The notes: generated from the letters alone by a model not told the origin. Positions 52,085 through 62,265 are shown, numbered from the stretch's first letter. The stretch is DNA of 64,000 bases from Anaerolineales bacterium (GCA_030680795.1 JAUXUL010000010.1:1-64000); one strand, 5' to 3'. Translations and numbers: made by a program.

Positions 52085-54124
52085 ATGGCAACCAAAGCAA
52101 AGTCCACAAAGAAAAGCGCGAGGGCAAAAGTCAAGCCAAAAAAAACAGTGGCTAAAAAAGTGATTGCAAAAACATTGGCAGCAAAAAAGGCTGTGATCAA
52201 GAGAGCCGCGCCCGCTAGGGCAAAAATGACTTTCAAGCCGACGAAATTAAAACTCGTCCGCCCTGTGCCGTCGGATATTGAGATCGCGCAAGCCGCAAAA
52301 CTCAAGCCCATTTTGCAGATCGCTGAAGAACTTGGCATTCGTGCGGATGAACTAGAATTGTACGGACCCTACAAAGCCAAGATAAAACTTGAGATTCTCG
52401 ATCGGTTGAAGAACCGCCCGAACGGCAAGTATGTTGACGTGACCGCCATCACACCCACGCCACTCGGAGAGGGGAAAAGCACAACAATGGTGGGGTTGAG
52501 TCAAGCATTGGGCGCGCATTTGGGTAAGCGGGTCTTCACGTGCATACGCCAACCCAGCCAGGGACCCACCTTCGGCATCAAGGGCGGCGCGGCAGGCGGT
52601 GGGTATTCGCAAGTCATCCCCATGGAAGATTTCAACCTGCATTTGACAGGCGATATTCACGCCATCACCGCGGCGCATAATCTGACCTCTGCCGCGTTGG
52701 ATGCGCGTGTGATGCACGAAAAAAAACAGGATGATGAGAAGTTGTTCAATGCGCTTTGCCCTGTTGATAAAAAAGGCAATCGCAAATTCTCGCCCACCAT
52801 GCTGCGCCGATTAAAGAAACTCGGCATCAACAAAACCAATCCCAACGATCTGACACCCGAAGAGCGCTCGCTTTTTGCACGGCTCGACATTGACGAGTCC
52901 ACCATAACCTGGCGCCGCGTTGTGGATATTAATGACCGCATGTTGCGTGAAATACAAGTTGGCTTGGGCAAAGATGAAGTCGGCTTCGAACATCGCTCCG
53001 GTTACGACATTACCGTCGCTTCCGAAATCATGGCTGTGCTGGCTCTGACTACAGACCTTGAAGATATGCGTGAACGTTTTGGAAGAATGGTCGTTGCCAC
53101 CAACAAACGCAGCGAAGCCGTAACTGCCGAAGACCTCGGCGTGGCTGGCGCAGTGACTGTTTTGATGAAGGACGCTATCAAGCCAAACCTGATGCAAACT
53201 CTTGAGGGAACGCCCGCCTTCGTTCATGCAGGACCGTTCGCCAACATCGCGCACGGACAATCATCCATCATCGCCGATAGGATCGCGCTCAAACTTGCAG
53301 ATTACGTCATTACTGAATCTGGATTTGGCGCAGACATCGGCATGGAAAAATTCTTCAACATCAAATGCCGTTACTCCGGCTTGATCCCCCAGGTGGTTGT
53401 GATGGTCGCCACTGTCCGCGCTTTAAAAATGCACGGCGGTGGTCCCAAGGTTGTCGCTGGCAAACCGCTCGCCGCGGAATATACCGACGAGAATCTCGAA
53501 CTGCTGCGCGCAGGTCTGCCAAACCTTGAACGCCATATTCAGAACGCATTGAAATTCGGCGTGAATGTGGTGGTGGCCGTCAACTCCTTTGCGACAGATA
53601 CACCAGCCGAAGTGGAACTTGTCCGCGAAGCTGCTATGAAGATGGGCGCCATGGATGCGGTCGTCTCCACGCATTGGGCGGATGGCGGCCTGGGCGCAAA
53701 GAAACTGGCGGAGGCGGTTGTAAAAGCGGCCGAAATGCCCAGCAACTTTGAATTCCTGTATCCGTTGGAGACAACCACCATTAAGGAAAAGATCGAAACG
53801 ATTGCCCGCGAAATTTATCGCGCCGACGGTGTGGATTACACCCCCGAAGCCGAAGAACAGATCGAGCGCTACACCCGCCTCGGTTTCGACAAACTTCCGA
53901 TGTGCATGGCGAAGACACACCTCTCCTTTAGCACGGACGCAAGCAAGAAAGGCGCACCCACTGGCTTCCGTGTGAGCATCCGCGAAATTCGCGCCTCGGC
54001 CGGCGCAGGTTTCCTCTACCCGATCCTCGGCGATATGAGAACCATGCCTGGCTTGCCCACCCGCCCCGTCTTCTATGATGTGGACCTGGACTTGAAAACC
54101 GGCAAAGTGGTTGGGTTATTCTAA
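52085..54124 (+). CDS. fhs: Formate-tetrahydrofolate ligase, eukaryotic-type
   Basis: A 679-residue enzyme, longer than the usual 550-560. Residues 1-50 are a lysine/alanine-rich extension ([18 protein letters not shown]). The P-loop is TPLGEGKST (125-133), followed by [20 protein letters not shown] and [13 protein letters not shown] segment at 210-268 ([19 protein letters not shown] then [12 protein letters not shown]) matches the form found in the C-terminal domain of animal MTHFD1 rather than the short clostridial enzyme. It makes 10-formyl-THF from formate, THF and ATP, feeding one-carbon metabolism. aaggag lies upstream of the ATG. A strong terminator follows. No folD is adjacent. Confidence 0.95.
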   Translation: MATKAKSTKKSARAKVKPKKTVAKKVIAKTLAAKKAVIKRAAPARAKMTFKPTKLKLVRPVPSDIEIAQAAKLKPILQIAEELGIRADELELYGPYKAKIKLEILDRLKNRPNGKYVDVTAITPTPLGEGKSTTMVGLSQALGAHLGKRVFTCIRQPSQGPTFGIKGGAAGGGYSQVIPMEDFNLHLTGDIHAITAAHNLTSAALDARVMHEKKQDDEKLFNALCPVDKKGNRKFSPTMLRRLKKLGINKTNPNDLTPEERSLFARLDIDESTITWRRVVDINDRMLREIQVGLGKDEVGFEHRSGYDITVASEIMAVLALTTDLEDMRERFGRMVVATNKRSEAVTAEDLGVAGAVTVLMKDAIKPNLMQTLEGTPAFVHAGPFANIAHGQSSIIADRIALKLADYVITESGFGADIGMEKFFNIKCRYSGLIPQVVVMVATVRALKMHGGGPKVVAGKPLAAEYTDENLELLRAGLPNLERHIQNALKFGVNVVVAVNSFATDTPAEVELVREAAMKMGAMDAVVSTHWADGGLGAKKLAEAVVKAAEMPSNFEFLYPLETTTIKEKIETIAREIYRADGVDYTPEAEEQIERYTRLGFDKLPMCMAKTHLSFSTDASKKGAPTGFRVSIREIRASAGAGFLYPILGDMRTMPGLPTRPVFYDVDLDLKTGKVVGLF

Positions 54125-54151
54125 TTCAACCAACGGAAATGTAAACCATTT

Positions 54152-54192
54152 ATGCGCTATCAGGGCTCAGCCCCTCTGATAGCGCATTTTTT
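54152..54192 (+). terminator. Terminator after fhs
   Basis: atgcgctatcag (54152-54163) pairs with ctgatagcgcat (54176-54187), followed by six T. Confidence 0.9.
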
Positions 54193-54231
54193 ATCAGCAC
54201 TGACAGGCTATGGGATTAATAGCTCTTTGGA

Positions 54232-54237
54232 TATAAT
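54232..54237 (+). promoter_or_regulatory. -10 box for a leaderless amidase mRNA
   Basis: TATAAT ends eight bases before ATG 54246, and no Shine-Dalgarno can fit. Confidence 0.6.
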
Positions 54238-54245
54238 TGCACAGT

Positions 54246-55607
54246 ATGAACATTGAATCCTTATCATTGACTGACCTAGTAAAAAGCAGGGAGGTAAACG
54301 CATCTGACCTCGCTTCAGCCTGCTACCGTCAAATTGAGCGACTCAACCCGACGCTGAATGCCTTCATTACAGTGATCCCTCAAGATGAGGATGCGCCTCT
54401 TCCAACGGGAACGCGAAGCAAGCCACTTTACGGCATTCCGATTGCAGTGAAGGACCTGTACGATACAAAGGGCATCCGCACCACCAGCGGCTCGAAATTC
54501 TTCGCAAACAATTTCCCAGTGAAAGATGCCTTCGTGGTGCAAAAGATCAGGAAAGCGGGAGCGCAGATCGTCGGCAAGGCCAATACCCATGAGATCGCGC
54601 TCGGTGTCACCAATAACAATCCGCATTTCGGAGCATGTAGAAACCCCTGGGATGTGACCTGCACGCCCGGCGGTTCCTCCGGTGGGAGTGCAGTTGCGGT
54701 TGCCACGGGTATGGCGCTTGCTGCGCTAGGTACAGATACCGGCGGCTCGATCCGTATCCCGGCCGCGTTGTGCGGCGTGGTTGGATTGAAACCGACGTTC
54801 GGGCGCGTAAGCCTGCGTGGAATCTTGCCGCTTTCGTGGAATCTGGACCACGCGGGGCCGATCACGCGCAAGGTCGAAGATGCGGCCTTGATGCTGCAAG
54901 TGATGGGTGGATACGATCAGTTGGACCCTGTTTCGGTTAAGACACTGCCGGGCGATTATTCCGGCCACATACTGGGTGGGATGAAAGAACGCAAGATCGC
55001 TCTGGCGGTTGGAAAATATGTGGAAGCGGCTGATCCGGAAATACTGGCGGGGGTTCGCACAGCCGCGCTAGTGTTCCAGGAGCAGGGCCTGAGCATAGCA
55101 GAAGTAAATATGGATTTTCTGCGCGAAGCCGCGCTTGCAAATGGGATCATGACCCAGGCCGACGGTGCAGCCTTCCACCGCGAGAGGTTGCAGGAACACC
55201 CTGATTGGTTTGGCGCGGATGTTCGTCAGCGGCTGGAAGCGGGAGCCGCAGTCACCTCCAGCGAGTATGCGCTGGCAAGGCGTACACAGGCTGAGTTCAA
55301 AAGAAAATGCGATCTATTATTCGAACAATATGATCTGCTCATGCTCCCCACTACGCCCATCCCCGCGCCTTTTTTGGAGGGAGAAAATGCCATCGAACGC
55401 GCCCGTCAGTTGACTCGTTTCACAGCACCCTTTAATCTGTCAGGTCTGCCCGTGCTTTCCCTGCCTTGCGGGTTCACAAAAGAAGGATTGCCGATCGGTT
55501 TGCAGATCGCTTCGCGTGCATGGAATGAAGTGGGTGTGCTCAGGGCTGGTTACGCTTTCCAGGAAGCCACGGAATGGCATAAGATGAAACCTAAGATCGC
55601 TTTGTGA
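54246..55607 (+). CDS. Amidase-signature hydrolase (GatA-like)
   Basis: A 453-residue enzyme from ATG 54246. A TTG at 54237 is part of the -10 box and is rejected. The Ser-cisSer-Lys triad is visible: lysine in PIAVKDLYDTKG, serine pair in CTPGGSSGGSAVAVA and GTDTGGSIRIPAALCG. GLKPTFGRVSLRG and late LPVLSLPCGFTKEGLPIGLQI are further family marks. The family includes GatA and many amide hydrolases. No gatB or gatC is adjacent, so it is likely a stand-alone amidase of unknown substrate. The promoter directly upstream suggests independent transcription. Confidence 0.9.
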   Translation: MNIESLSLTDLVKSREVNASDLASACYRQIERLNPTLNAFITVIPQDEDAPLPTGTRSKPLYGIPIAVKDLYDTKGIRTTSGSKFFANNFPVKDAFVVQKIRKAGAQIVGKANTHEIALGVTNNNPHFGACRNPWDVTCTPGGSSGGSAVAVATGMALAALGTDTGGSIRIPAALCGVVGLKPTFGRVSLRGILPLSWNLDHAGPITRKVEDAALMLQVMGGYDQLDPVSVKTLPGDYSGHILGGMKERKIALAVGKYVEAADPEILAGVRTAALVFQEQGLSIAEVNMDFLREAALANGIMTQADGAAFHRERLQEHPDWFGADVRQRLEAGAAVTSSEYALARRTQAEFKRKCDLLFEQYDLLMLPTTPIPAPFLEGENAIERARQLTRFTAPFNLSGLPVLSLPCGFTKEGLPIGLQIASRAWNEVGVLRAGYAFQEATEWHKMKPKIAL

Positions 55608-55725
55608 GTAGGCTGACAAAAGCCTTTTTAGAATCAAACTGCCCCAAGGATTAAACTTGGGGTAGGTATTTAATGACAATGTTGGTGGATGAATGTACCA
55701 GCGGACCACACTGCGGGTGGAGCAC

Positions 55726-56094
55726 TCAATGGTTGTGCTCGTTGTCAACATGATGGCTAGGTGGGACATATATCCAGAAAGTGGAACCGCCAAAGGTCAC
55801 CACAACATTTTTGCCACCCACTTTTTTGGAAGTAGTACACTGAACTTTGTTCTCATCCACCTGTGAGCAGTGCAAAATGTAATTGGCATCCTCTCCCTGA
55901 ACCTGAACAAAGCCTTTTAACTCAGCCTTGGAAAAATGACCGCTGACACTGAAGACAAAGACTACGCTTCCGTGCATGTTACTCCTGACCCCGATCAGGG
56001 AGCTGGCAGTGCCTGCCAGCGGTGCGGCGGCTATGCCTGTGAGCATTGCCAGCATGGACAACAAAAGCATAAAATTAAATTGCATCTTTTTCAT
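55726..56094 (-). CDS. Small secreted protein, unknown
   Basis: A 122-residue protein with a clear signal peptide (FNFMLLLSMLAMLTGIAAA, cleavage near residue 24) and a mature part of about 98 residues, predicted beta-rich, with two cysteines (CSQVDENKVQCTTS) that could pair. The last residues are histidine-rich (PPSHHVDNEHNH), possibly binding metal. A perfect ggagga lies seven bases before the ATG, with a TATAAT (56155-56150) about 55 bases upstream. I do not recognise the family. Confidence 0.65.
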   Translation of the reverse strand: MKKMQFNFMLLLSMLAMLTGIAAAPLAGTASSLIGVRSNMHGSVVFVFSVSGHFSKAELKGFVQVQGEDANYILHCSQVDENKVQCTTSKKVGGKNVVVTFGGSTFWIYVPPSHHVDNEHNH

Positions 56095-56407
56095 TTCTTA
56101 TCCTCCGTTTTGTAGTTTGAAAAATATCAGTAAAGCTTACATTGAAAGGATTATAATCTGAATGCAATCTAAAAGATATAGCCGAATATTGATAATGAGA
56201 GCCGAGATGGCATTTTGATGACCCCATTGGATAAAAATATGGATTCCCAGCGGTTTATCTTCCGGAAATGGAAGGTTTGCGTTTTCCGTCACTTGCAGAT
56301 CGTTTCGTGTACGTCGTATGAAGAGACCGTACTGAGGGCTGTTTATACTCTTCAAGTTGTAACCGAATGACACATGCTGAAACCGAAACTGGCTGTGCTT
56401 TAAATTT
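56095..56407. other. 313-bp gap, promoter only
   Basis: Contains the minus-strand TATAAT at 56155-56150 for the small secreted protein. The rest shows no convincing gene or strong structure. Confidence 0.4.
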
Positions 56408-57946
56408 ATGAAGAAATCAGGGCTGACAATCTGGGTCTTATTGCGCCTGCCGATTCTTGCGGCAGGTTTGTATTTGTTCCGCTTTCAAATCGCCACGGTC
56501 ATTGACGACGCTTTTGGCTTGGGGACAGCCATAGATTTTGTTGTATTCTCCGCGAGCACATTTTGGACCCGCTTCATAATATATCTCGCCTGTGTCAGCG
56601 CGCTGACATTGGGAACCTGGCTGGTAAAAAAATGGATGACCCCTGAATTATTAAGTTACACCCTGTTGCTGATCGGTGCATTCATTGCAATTTATTTTTC
56701 ATTCGTATTCATATTTTTAACGCCTAATCCATTGATAAAAACATCCGTGGTTACTATCATTCTGGCGGTCAACACCATACCTGAGAAATGGCTCACGAAG
56801 TGGATGCCCAGGAGCGGGTTAATGAATTTGTTTTTCCTCGCAGGCGTCGGGTGGTGTGAGGCGTTTTTTCCGCAGGCTTATATTTTCTGGCTGGTGGACA
56901 AATTTCAGGCGGGGAATTCCATCAAAAAATGGTCCTGGTTAAGCGGCGTGATGATTGCACCGCTCTTCTGGATATTTTTGCTGACACCCTACGACAACCA
57001 GAGAATTTTAACGCTGGGTGAAAAATTACACGCCAGCCCGGCAGTGGAAAAGTTTGCACAGGGAGATTTCAACTGGATCGAGTTCAACGCCGAGTACAGG
57101 CTACTCTACGCGGTTGGGCGCGGAACCAATTTTTTACTGGCCTTTGACACAGAGCATCTCGACCAACCGCCGCGCAGGTCAAAAACGGATATTGGGAAAA
57201 CCCAGAGTTTTGCTTTCAACCCAGACCTTCAGGAGTTGTACGCTTATAAAGTTGATACAAACGAACTGCTTTATCTTGACGCGCTGACTTTGGAAACCAT
57301 TCGTTCTGTACCGATACCTGGTCTCTCCCCGGGCGATGTGTGGGTGAACTGGCAGCGCGCCACAGAAAGCATCACCATCGCCTCTGAAGCGGACCTGGAA
57401 ACTGGCATACCTTTCATGATGATTGACCGCTCAAGCGGCGACATCATTGCCACCATACCCCTGCCGCTGATCCCCACCAATGTCGCCTTTCACCCCGATC
57501 AGGATATCTTATATTTCAACTCGTTCCGAGACACGTATTTGATTTCATGGGATATGAACTCGCATGAAGTGGTACAGCGCGTGGAGACCAGTCCGCGCAC
57601 AGACAGGCTGATCTTTTCCCCCGCCACATCCGAAGTGTTGATCGCTTCGCCGCTGGAGGGGGCCATCCTGCGTTATGATGGACAGACCTTGGAATTCAAT
57701 GGCAGGATCAAAACCAGCCTCGGCGACCGCACGTTGACAATTGACCCGCAAAGAAATTTACTATTGGTTGGAAATTTTATCAACAATCAGATGCAGGTGA
57801 TCGACTTGAAGACCTACGAACCGGTTGCCAGTTTTTACATTGGGCCATGGATCCGCACGATCGCGCTGGATGTTGAGCAGGGAATTGCTTACATTTCAAC
57901 TGTGCGAAATCTGTTCAAGGTCAAGTATGTTACTGGTGAAAATTGA
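56408..57946 (+). CDS. Membrane protein with C-terminal beta-propeller
   Basis: A 512-residue protein. Five or six transmembrane helices fill the first 195 residues. From about 215 to 505 there are repeated strand units of the YVTN/WD-like type (RLLYAVGRGTNFLLAFD, DRLIFSPATSEVLIASPLEGAILRYDG, NLLLVGNFINNQMQVIDLKTYEPVASFYIG), which fold as a six- or seven-bladed propeller outside the membrane. It has no recognisable enzymatic motif. Convergent with the lipoprotein gene at 58143, from which it is separated by a strong hairpin and a cacggaaaa/ttttccgtg inverted pair at 57991-58029. Confidence 0.7.
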   Translation: MKKSGLTIWVLLRLPILAAGLYLFRFQIATVIDDAFGLGTAIDFVVFSASTFWTRFIIYLACVSALTLGTWLVKKWMTPELLSYTLLLIGAFIAIYFSFVFIFLTPNPLIKTSVVTIILAVNTIPEKWLTKWMPRSGLMNLFFLAGVGWCEAFFPQAYIFWLVDKFQAGNSIKKWSWLSGVMIAPLFWIFLLTPYDNQRILTLGEKLHASPAVEKFAQGDFNWIEFNAEYRLLYAVGRGTNFLLAFDTEHLDQPPRRSKTDIGKTQSFAFNPDLQELYAYKVDTNELLYLDALTLETIRSVPIPGLSPGDVWVNWQRATESITIASEADLETGIPFMMIDRSSGDIIATIPLPLIPTNVAFHPDQDILYFNSFRDTYLISWDMNSHEVVQRVETSPRTDRLIFSPATSEVLIASPLEGAILRYDGQTLEFNGRIKTSLGDRTLTIDPQRNLLLVGNFINNQMQVIDLKTYEPVASFYIGPWIRTIALDVEQGIAYISTVRNLFKVKYVTGEN

Positions 57947-58107
57947 ATGGTACTTTGGTCTTTGGACACGGATTACGCGGACGCTTCGCTCACGGAAAAA
58001 GCACGGATTTTTTCTTGGGGTTTTCCGTGCGAATCTGAAAATATTATTTCATTGCGTCTTATCTTTCGTTCGTTTTGAATTTTTCATCACCCAAAGGTTA
58101 TCAATTA

Positions 58108-58141
58108 TCAAATCCCGCAGGGGTTGCCCTGCGGGATTTGA
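58108..58141. terminator. Bidirectional terminator hairpin
   Basis: tcaaatcccgcaggg (58108-58122) pairs perfectly with ccctgcgggatttga (58127-58141) over gttg. It ends directly at the stop of the minus-strand lipoprotein gene. Confidence 0.85.
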
Positions 58142-58142
58142 T

Positions 58143-59909
58143 TTAGGGTTTTCTCAATTCGCAAACGTTGGTTTTTTGATTCCATTGACAGGCAAGATCC
58201 CCAACACAACGGGATTCGCTGTCATTGTAATTTGCGCACACATCAATAGGTTCGCTGCATTTCAATGTATTCACACGAACGGTGATACAGCCGTCGCCGC
58301 CGAGTTGTGTCTCAGTCGGCGCACAGGCTCCGATGTCCGTGCTGAAGGTGTAACCGGGTGCACAACCTGGATAGTTCCCCCCAGTGACAGCCTGGGAGCA
58401 CTGGAAGTTTTCGTTGTAGTTATATCCTGCTGCGCTTCCTGCGTAGGTTTGGGAGGCGAGAGCAGCATTGTCAATGCCATAAGGCGCAGAGGTCTCTCCA
58501 TTCGGAGGCACGCACATCCCAGCCAGTTCATCAAAATATAAACTAGCCGGGCACAAACCGTTTGCATCTTTTCCGACCACACAGGTTTGCTGTCCGCCTC
58601 TTTCTTTCATAATGTATCCAACAGGGCATCCAGCCGCATTTGCCTGTGAAAGTATGGGCGTGTAATTACAGTTACCCGTGGCTGGGTCGAGGGTATAGCC
58701 GGAGTCGCATGTGGGGCTGACACCCGCAGTTACCGGCGTATTGGTGTTGGGTGAATTACAAACCGTGATCTCACTCGTGGATTCTATACCTCGTGGTCCG
58801 CGGCAGATAAGCTGGCGAATGCCATTCTCGACCACTTCAGTACACTGCATTAAACTTCCGCGCACTTCATAGACCGAGCCAAAGGAAAGTTGAACCTTTG
58901 CATAACCATCGCCCGCCGAACAATACTGGCTGGTAACCACGCCTTCCGGCAAGGTGTATCCATTTGAAACAATAGGGCCGGCGGGAACAAAAGCCAGCAA
59001 CTGGCAATACGGAGCGATCGGCTGAGGTTCCGACACAGCACAGCGGAAACCAATATCGCGTCTGCTGTCGCCCTGTTCATTGAAGTGGCGAATTGTAGAG
59101 GCTATCTGGCTGGGAAAGGTCTCAAAAGAACTGCCGCGCACCACACGGTAGTCGCCGCTTTGCGGGCCTGTCGGGTTGGCAAGCGGGGATTCACTGTAAT
59201 AGTTCAGGTTGTACCAATCGCTCACCCATTCAAAGACATTGCCTGCCATGTCGAACAGGCCATATGAACTGACACCTTCAGGGAAGGCATCCACATCTGT
59301 GGTGCGCCTAACGCAATCGCCAAAGTTCAGCAGGTCACAAGCCGGCTTGGCATTGCCCCAGGGATAAACATTCTCATTCACGCCGCGCGCGGCTTTTTCC
59401 CATTGCGCTTCGGTCGGCAGACCCCCCTGAGTCCAGGCGCAATATGCCTGAGCCTGATCCCACGTCACACCGACGACAGGCTGGTTGGTAAATTGCGGGT
59501 TGCCAAAAACGGGTCCGCCTAATTCCGGTTTGGGTGTGGTACATGAGCCAACCTTTACACACTGCTCATACATACGGTTGGTCACCTTTGTCTCCTGGAT
59601 CCAATACCCATCCAATGTGACATCATGCGCGAACGCGTTAATACCGTCGCCCATGGTAAAGTCCCCAGCCGGGATGTAAATCAAGGTGCTGCCATCCACC
59701 CATTTCATCTTCGCACCGCTTTGCGGACCCGCGAGCGCAACCGGCTCCAACGAGGGAGTCGGCTGCACGGTCGGCGCTTGCGCAGCAGTCGGCGGCAAGG
59801 ATGTGGCTGTCACCACGATCACCTGCGGGGTCGGCTGAGCGCTGCAAGCCGACAAAAAGAATGCGAGCATCAAGGCATAGAAAAAGATCACATATCGAGC
59901 TTTATACAT
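58143..59909 (-). CDS. Lipoprotein with formylglycine-generating-enzyme-like domain and Cys-rich tail
   Basis: A 588-residue protein. The lipobox is LSACSA (Cys22), then a Thr/Pro linker. Residues 68-290 form a SUMF1/FGE-sulfatase fold: IPAGDFTMGDG, VTNRMYEQCV, PVVGVTWDQAQAYCAW, LPTEAQWEKAARG, GLFDMAGNVFEWVSDWY, GSSFETFPSQIAST and DIGFRCA. Active FGE has two catalytic cysteines in the GSSF...IRHF stretch and none is present here. The remaining 290 residues are cysteine-rich repeats with six or more Cx(n)C pairs and GYTLDPATGNC-like turns. It is surface-anchored and probably a binding protein. aaggag precedes the ATG. Confidence 0.8.
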   Translation of the reverse strand: MYKARYVIFFYALMLAFFLSACSAQPTPQVIVVTATSLPPTAAQAPTVQPTPSLEPVALAGPQSGAKMKWVDGSTLIYIPAGDFTMGDGINAFAHDVTLDGYWIQETKVTNRMYEQCVKVGSCTTPKPELGGPVFGNPQFTNQPVVGVTWDQAQAYCAWTQGGLPTEAQWEKAARGVNENVYPWGNAKPACDLLNFGDCVRRTTDVDAFPEGVSSYGLFDMAGNVFEWVSDWYNLNYYSESPLANPTGPQSGDYRVVRGSSFETFPSQIASTIRHFNEQGDSRRDIGFRCAVSEPQPIAPYCQLLAFVPAGPIVSNGYTLPEGVVTSQYCSAGDGYAKVQLSFGSVYEVRGSLMQCTEVVENGIRQLICRGPRGIESTSEITVCNSPNTNTPVTAGVSPTCDSGYTLDPATGNCNYTPILSQANAAGCPVGYIMKERGGQQTCVVGKDANGLCPASLYFDELAGMCVPPNGETSAPYGIDNAALASQTYAGSAAGYNYNENFQCSQAVTGGNYPGCAPGYTFSTDIGACAPTETQLGGDGCITVRVNTLKCSEPIDVCANYNDSESRCVGDLACQWNQKTNVCELRKP

Positions 59910-59962
59910 TCAATCTCCTTTTCCTTGCAGAAGCAAGTTCCTCTTATTATAAAAGAAAAATG

Positions 59963-59990
59963 CCCCGCAAAATTTCGAAATTCTTCGGGG
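59963..59990 (-). terminator. Terminator of the acyl-CoA synthetase gene
   Basis: ccccg (59963-59967) and cgggg (59986-59990) close a stem extended by aattt/aaatt, ending in a T-rich run on the minus strand. Confidence 0.6.
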
Positions 59991-59998
59991 TTATTCAA

Positions 59999-61978
59999 TT
60001 ATCCTATCTTTTTTATCTCATCCACCGCCGCCGGATTCACCAGCGATGAGGTATCTCCCAGTTCCAACCCCAGGTAGGCCGCCCGGATCATCCTGCGCAT
60101 CACTTTTGCATTACGCGTCTTCGGCAGATCAGAAACAAACAGGATGGCTTTCGGCGCGAGCGGCTTGCCCATTTCAGCGACAACCATCTCATGCAGCTGC
60201 CGACGAAGTACATCGCTTCGCTCCACCCCGGGCCTGGTCACGGCGAAAAGGACCAGTTCACTCCCTTTAACATCGTGCGGCACCCCAATCGCCGCCGCTT
60301 CCATAATTGCTTCATGTCTCACAAGGATCGACTCCACCTCGGCAGGCCCCAATCGCTTCCCGGCGATCTTGATCGTATCATCCGAGCGCCCTAGGATGTA
60401 CCAAAGTCCATCGTTATCAATTGCGGCAAAATCACCATGCACCCACACATTCTCCCAGCGCGACCAATAGGTATCGAGATAACGCTGCTTATCATTCCAA
60501 AAACCGCGCGTCATTCCGATCCACGGGGCTTTGATGATCAACTCCCCCACTGCATTTCGAATGGACTTTCCATTATCATCCACCACATCCGCATCCATGC
60601 CCGGACATGGTGCGGAAAAGGCGCAGGGCTTCAACGGAAGAAGCGGGTTGCCCATCACAATGCCGCCGGAGATTTCCGTGCCGCCTGAATAATTAATGAT
60701 CGGGCGTTTGCCTTCGCCCACTTTTTCAAACAACCACATCCACGGGTCGGGATTCCACGGCTCGCCAGTGGACGCAAAACATTTCAGCGAAGATAGATCA
60801 TGTTTCTTGAAATGTTCATCACCCTGCGGAATCAACGAGCGGATCAAGGTCGGCGAAACTCCCATTTGATTGATCTTATGCTTTTCGACCAAATCCCAGG
60901 AGCGATCAGGCGCAGGAAAATCCGGCGCGCCATCATAAAGGAACATCGTTGCCCCAAGCAGGAGACTCCCAAATACCAGCCACGGGCCCATCATCCAACC
61001 CATATCCGTCATCCAATAGATGACATCGCCCGCATGAACATCCGTCCCGAAAGCCATATCCTGTGCGGCTTTGACAGGGAATCCGCAATGCGTGTGGACT
61101 GCGCCTTTCGGCTTGCCTGTTGTACCGGAGGTGTAAATGATCATCAGCGGGTCTTCGGCGGAGGTAATTTCTGTCGAAGCAGAATCAGGCTGAGGCGCGA
61201 TCAGATCGTGCCACCAATGGTCGCGTTCGGCGGTCATGTTTACATCCTGCCCGGTCCGCTTCAAAACAATTATATGTTTCAACGATCCGACTTTTTCCGC
61301 CGCCTCATCTGCAATGGATTTCATCTCCAAAGCCTTGCCGCGCCGAAACGCGCCATCTGCCGCAAAGAGGGCTTTCGCTTCTGCATCTTGCAATCGAGAG
61401 ACGATTGCTCCCGCTCCGTAACCTGAGAACAACGGCAAAATAATGCCGCCGATCTTCGCAATAGCAAGCAAAGCGATTACGATCTGGGGAGTCATCGGCA
61501 TAAATATTCCAATCGCATCGCCTTTGCCCAACCCCAAAGATCGCAACGCATTAGCAGTTCTATTTACTTCTTTATACAACTCTTTATAAGTTAAAGATTT
61601 CGTCACCCCTTCTTCCCCCTCCCATACCACAGACAACTGATCCCCGATGACTGATGACTGAACCTTATCCACACAATTATGGACAATGTTCATCTTCCCA
61701 TCCAGGCACCACTTTGGAAATTGAATTCCTTCAGAAAGATCAACCACCCTGGAATACGGCTAGTAAAATTGAATGTCAAGATATTTCAAAACCGCATCTG
61801 TGAACCAGGCCACATCACTCGTCGATCTCTGCATAAGTTCATCAAAATCTTTGATGCCATGCGTACGCATAAATGCTGTTAAGTTCGCCCGCTCGATATG
61901 TCCCGCGGTTGGCTTCCAAACGATCTCACCACCGAAACTAGCGCTGAGCGGGGCCGATGTGTTAAATTGTCCTGACAT
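59999..61978 (-). pseudogene. Acetyl/acyl-CoA synthetase interrupted by an in-frame amber codon
   Basis: The frame from ATG 61978 encodes the N-terminal synthetase region (GGEIVWKPTAGHIERANL, then STSDVAWFTDAVLKYLDIQFY), meets TAG at 61762-61760, and continues in the same frame with [21 protein letters not shown] and the complete AMP-binding enzyme: [62 protein letters not shown] and the C-terminal catalytic lysine in [13 protein letters not shown]. Total length (about 659 codons) fits the AcsA family. The break could be a true nonsense mutation, a sequence error or readthrough. A 7-bp repeat tract (61625-61659) lies inside the gene. It makes acyl-CoA from acid, ATP and CoA if functional. Confidence 0.8.
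61625..61659 (-). repeat. 7-bp repeats inside the acyl-CoA synthetase gene
   Basis: On the minus strand: cagtcat twice, cggggat, cagttgt, ctgtggt, encoding part of [13 protein letters not shown]. The heptamer start cag and the tract type match 17087-17114. Confidence 0.6.
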
Positions 61979-62034
61979 GAGCTGGTCCTCTTGGTTTGGC
62001 TGGGTTGATTCTACCGCTTGTTACATAAATGTCT

Positions 62035-62175
62035 TAACTCACCTTACGCACCAAGCATGATTCCCTGAGCAGAGTGAAGGGTCTCTGAGATAGTTGTAGA
62101 GACCATCCCCTTCACTGTCGTTCAGAGTCTCAGGGCGACAGCCCTAAAAAGCGCGAATGTGCGTAAGGTGAGTTA
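62035..62175. mobile_element. MITE-like element, 17-bp perfect terminal inverted repeats
   Basis: taactcaccttacgcac (62035-62051) is repeated inverted at 62159-62175. The 141-bp element folds on itself: cctgag...ctcagg, and gtgaagggtctc against gagaccatccccttcac. It has no coding capacity. It fills half of the gap between the synthetase and oxidoreductase genes. Length and layout resemble the element at 10751-10888, but the ends differ. Confidence 0.65.
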
Positions 62176-62225
62176 CTTAACCTGCCGGTATCTTCTCAAA
62201 AAGAGGGGAATAAATATTTCTGTAA

Positions 62226-62265
62226 AAAAGGACTTCCGAATTCTACCGAACTTCGAAAGTCCTTT
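62226..62265 (-). terminator. Terminator of the aldehyde oxidoreductase gene
   Basis: On the minus strand aaaggactt... pairs with ...aagtccttt, and the stem is followed by a run of T. It lies just after the stop at 62269. Confidence 0.75.

Noticed and set aside
56137-56373. 78-aa minus-strand open frame
   Set aside because: No Shine-Dalgarno, no recognisable motif, and it overlaps the promoter of the secreted protein gene.
61760-61762. Pyrrolysine read at the amber codon
   Set aside because: The protein family has no pyrrolysine members that I know, and no pylT or pylS gene is in the window.
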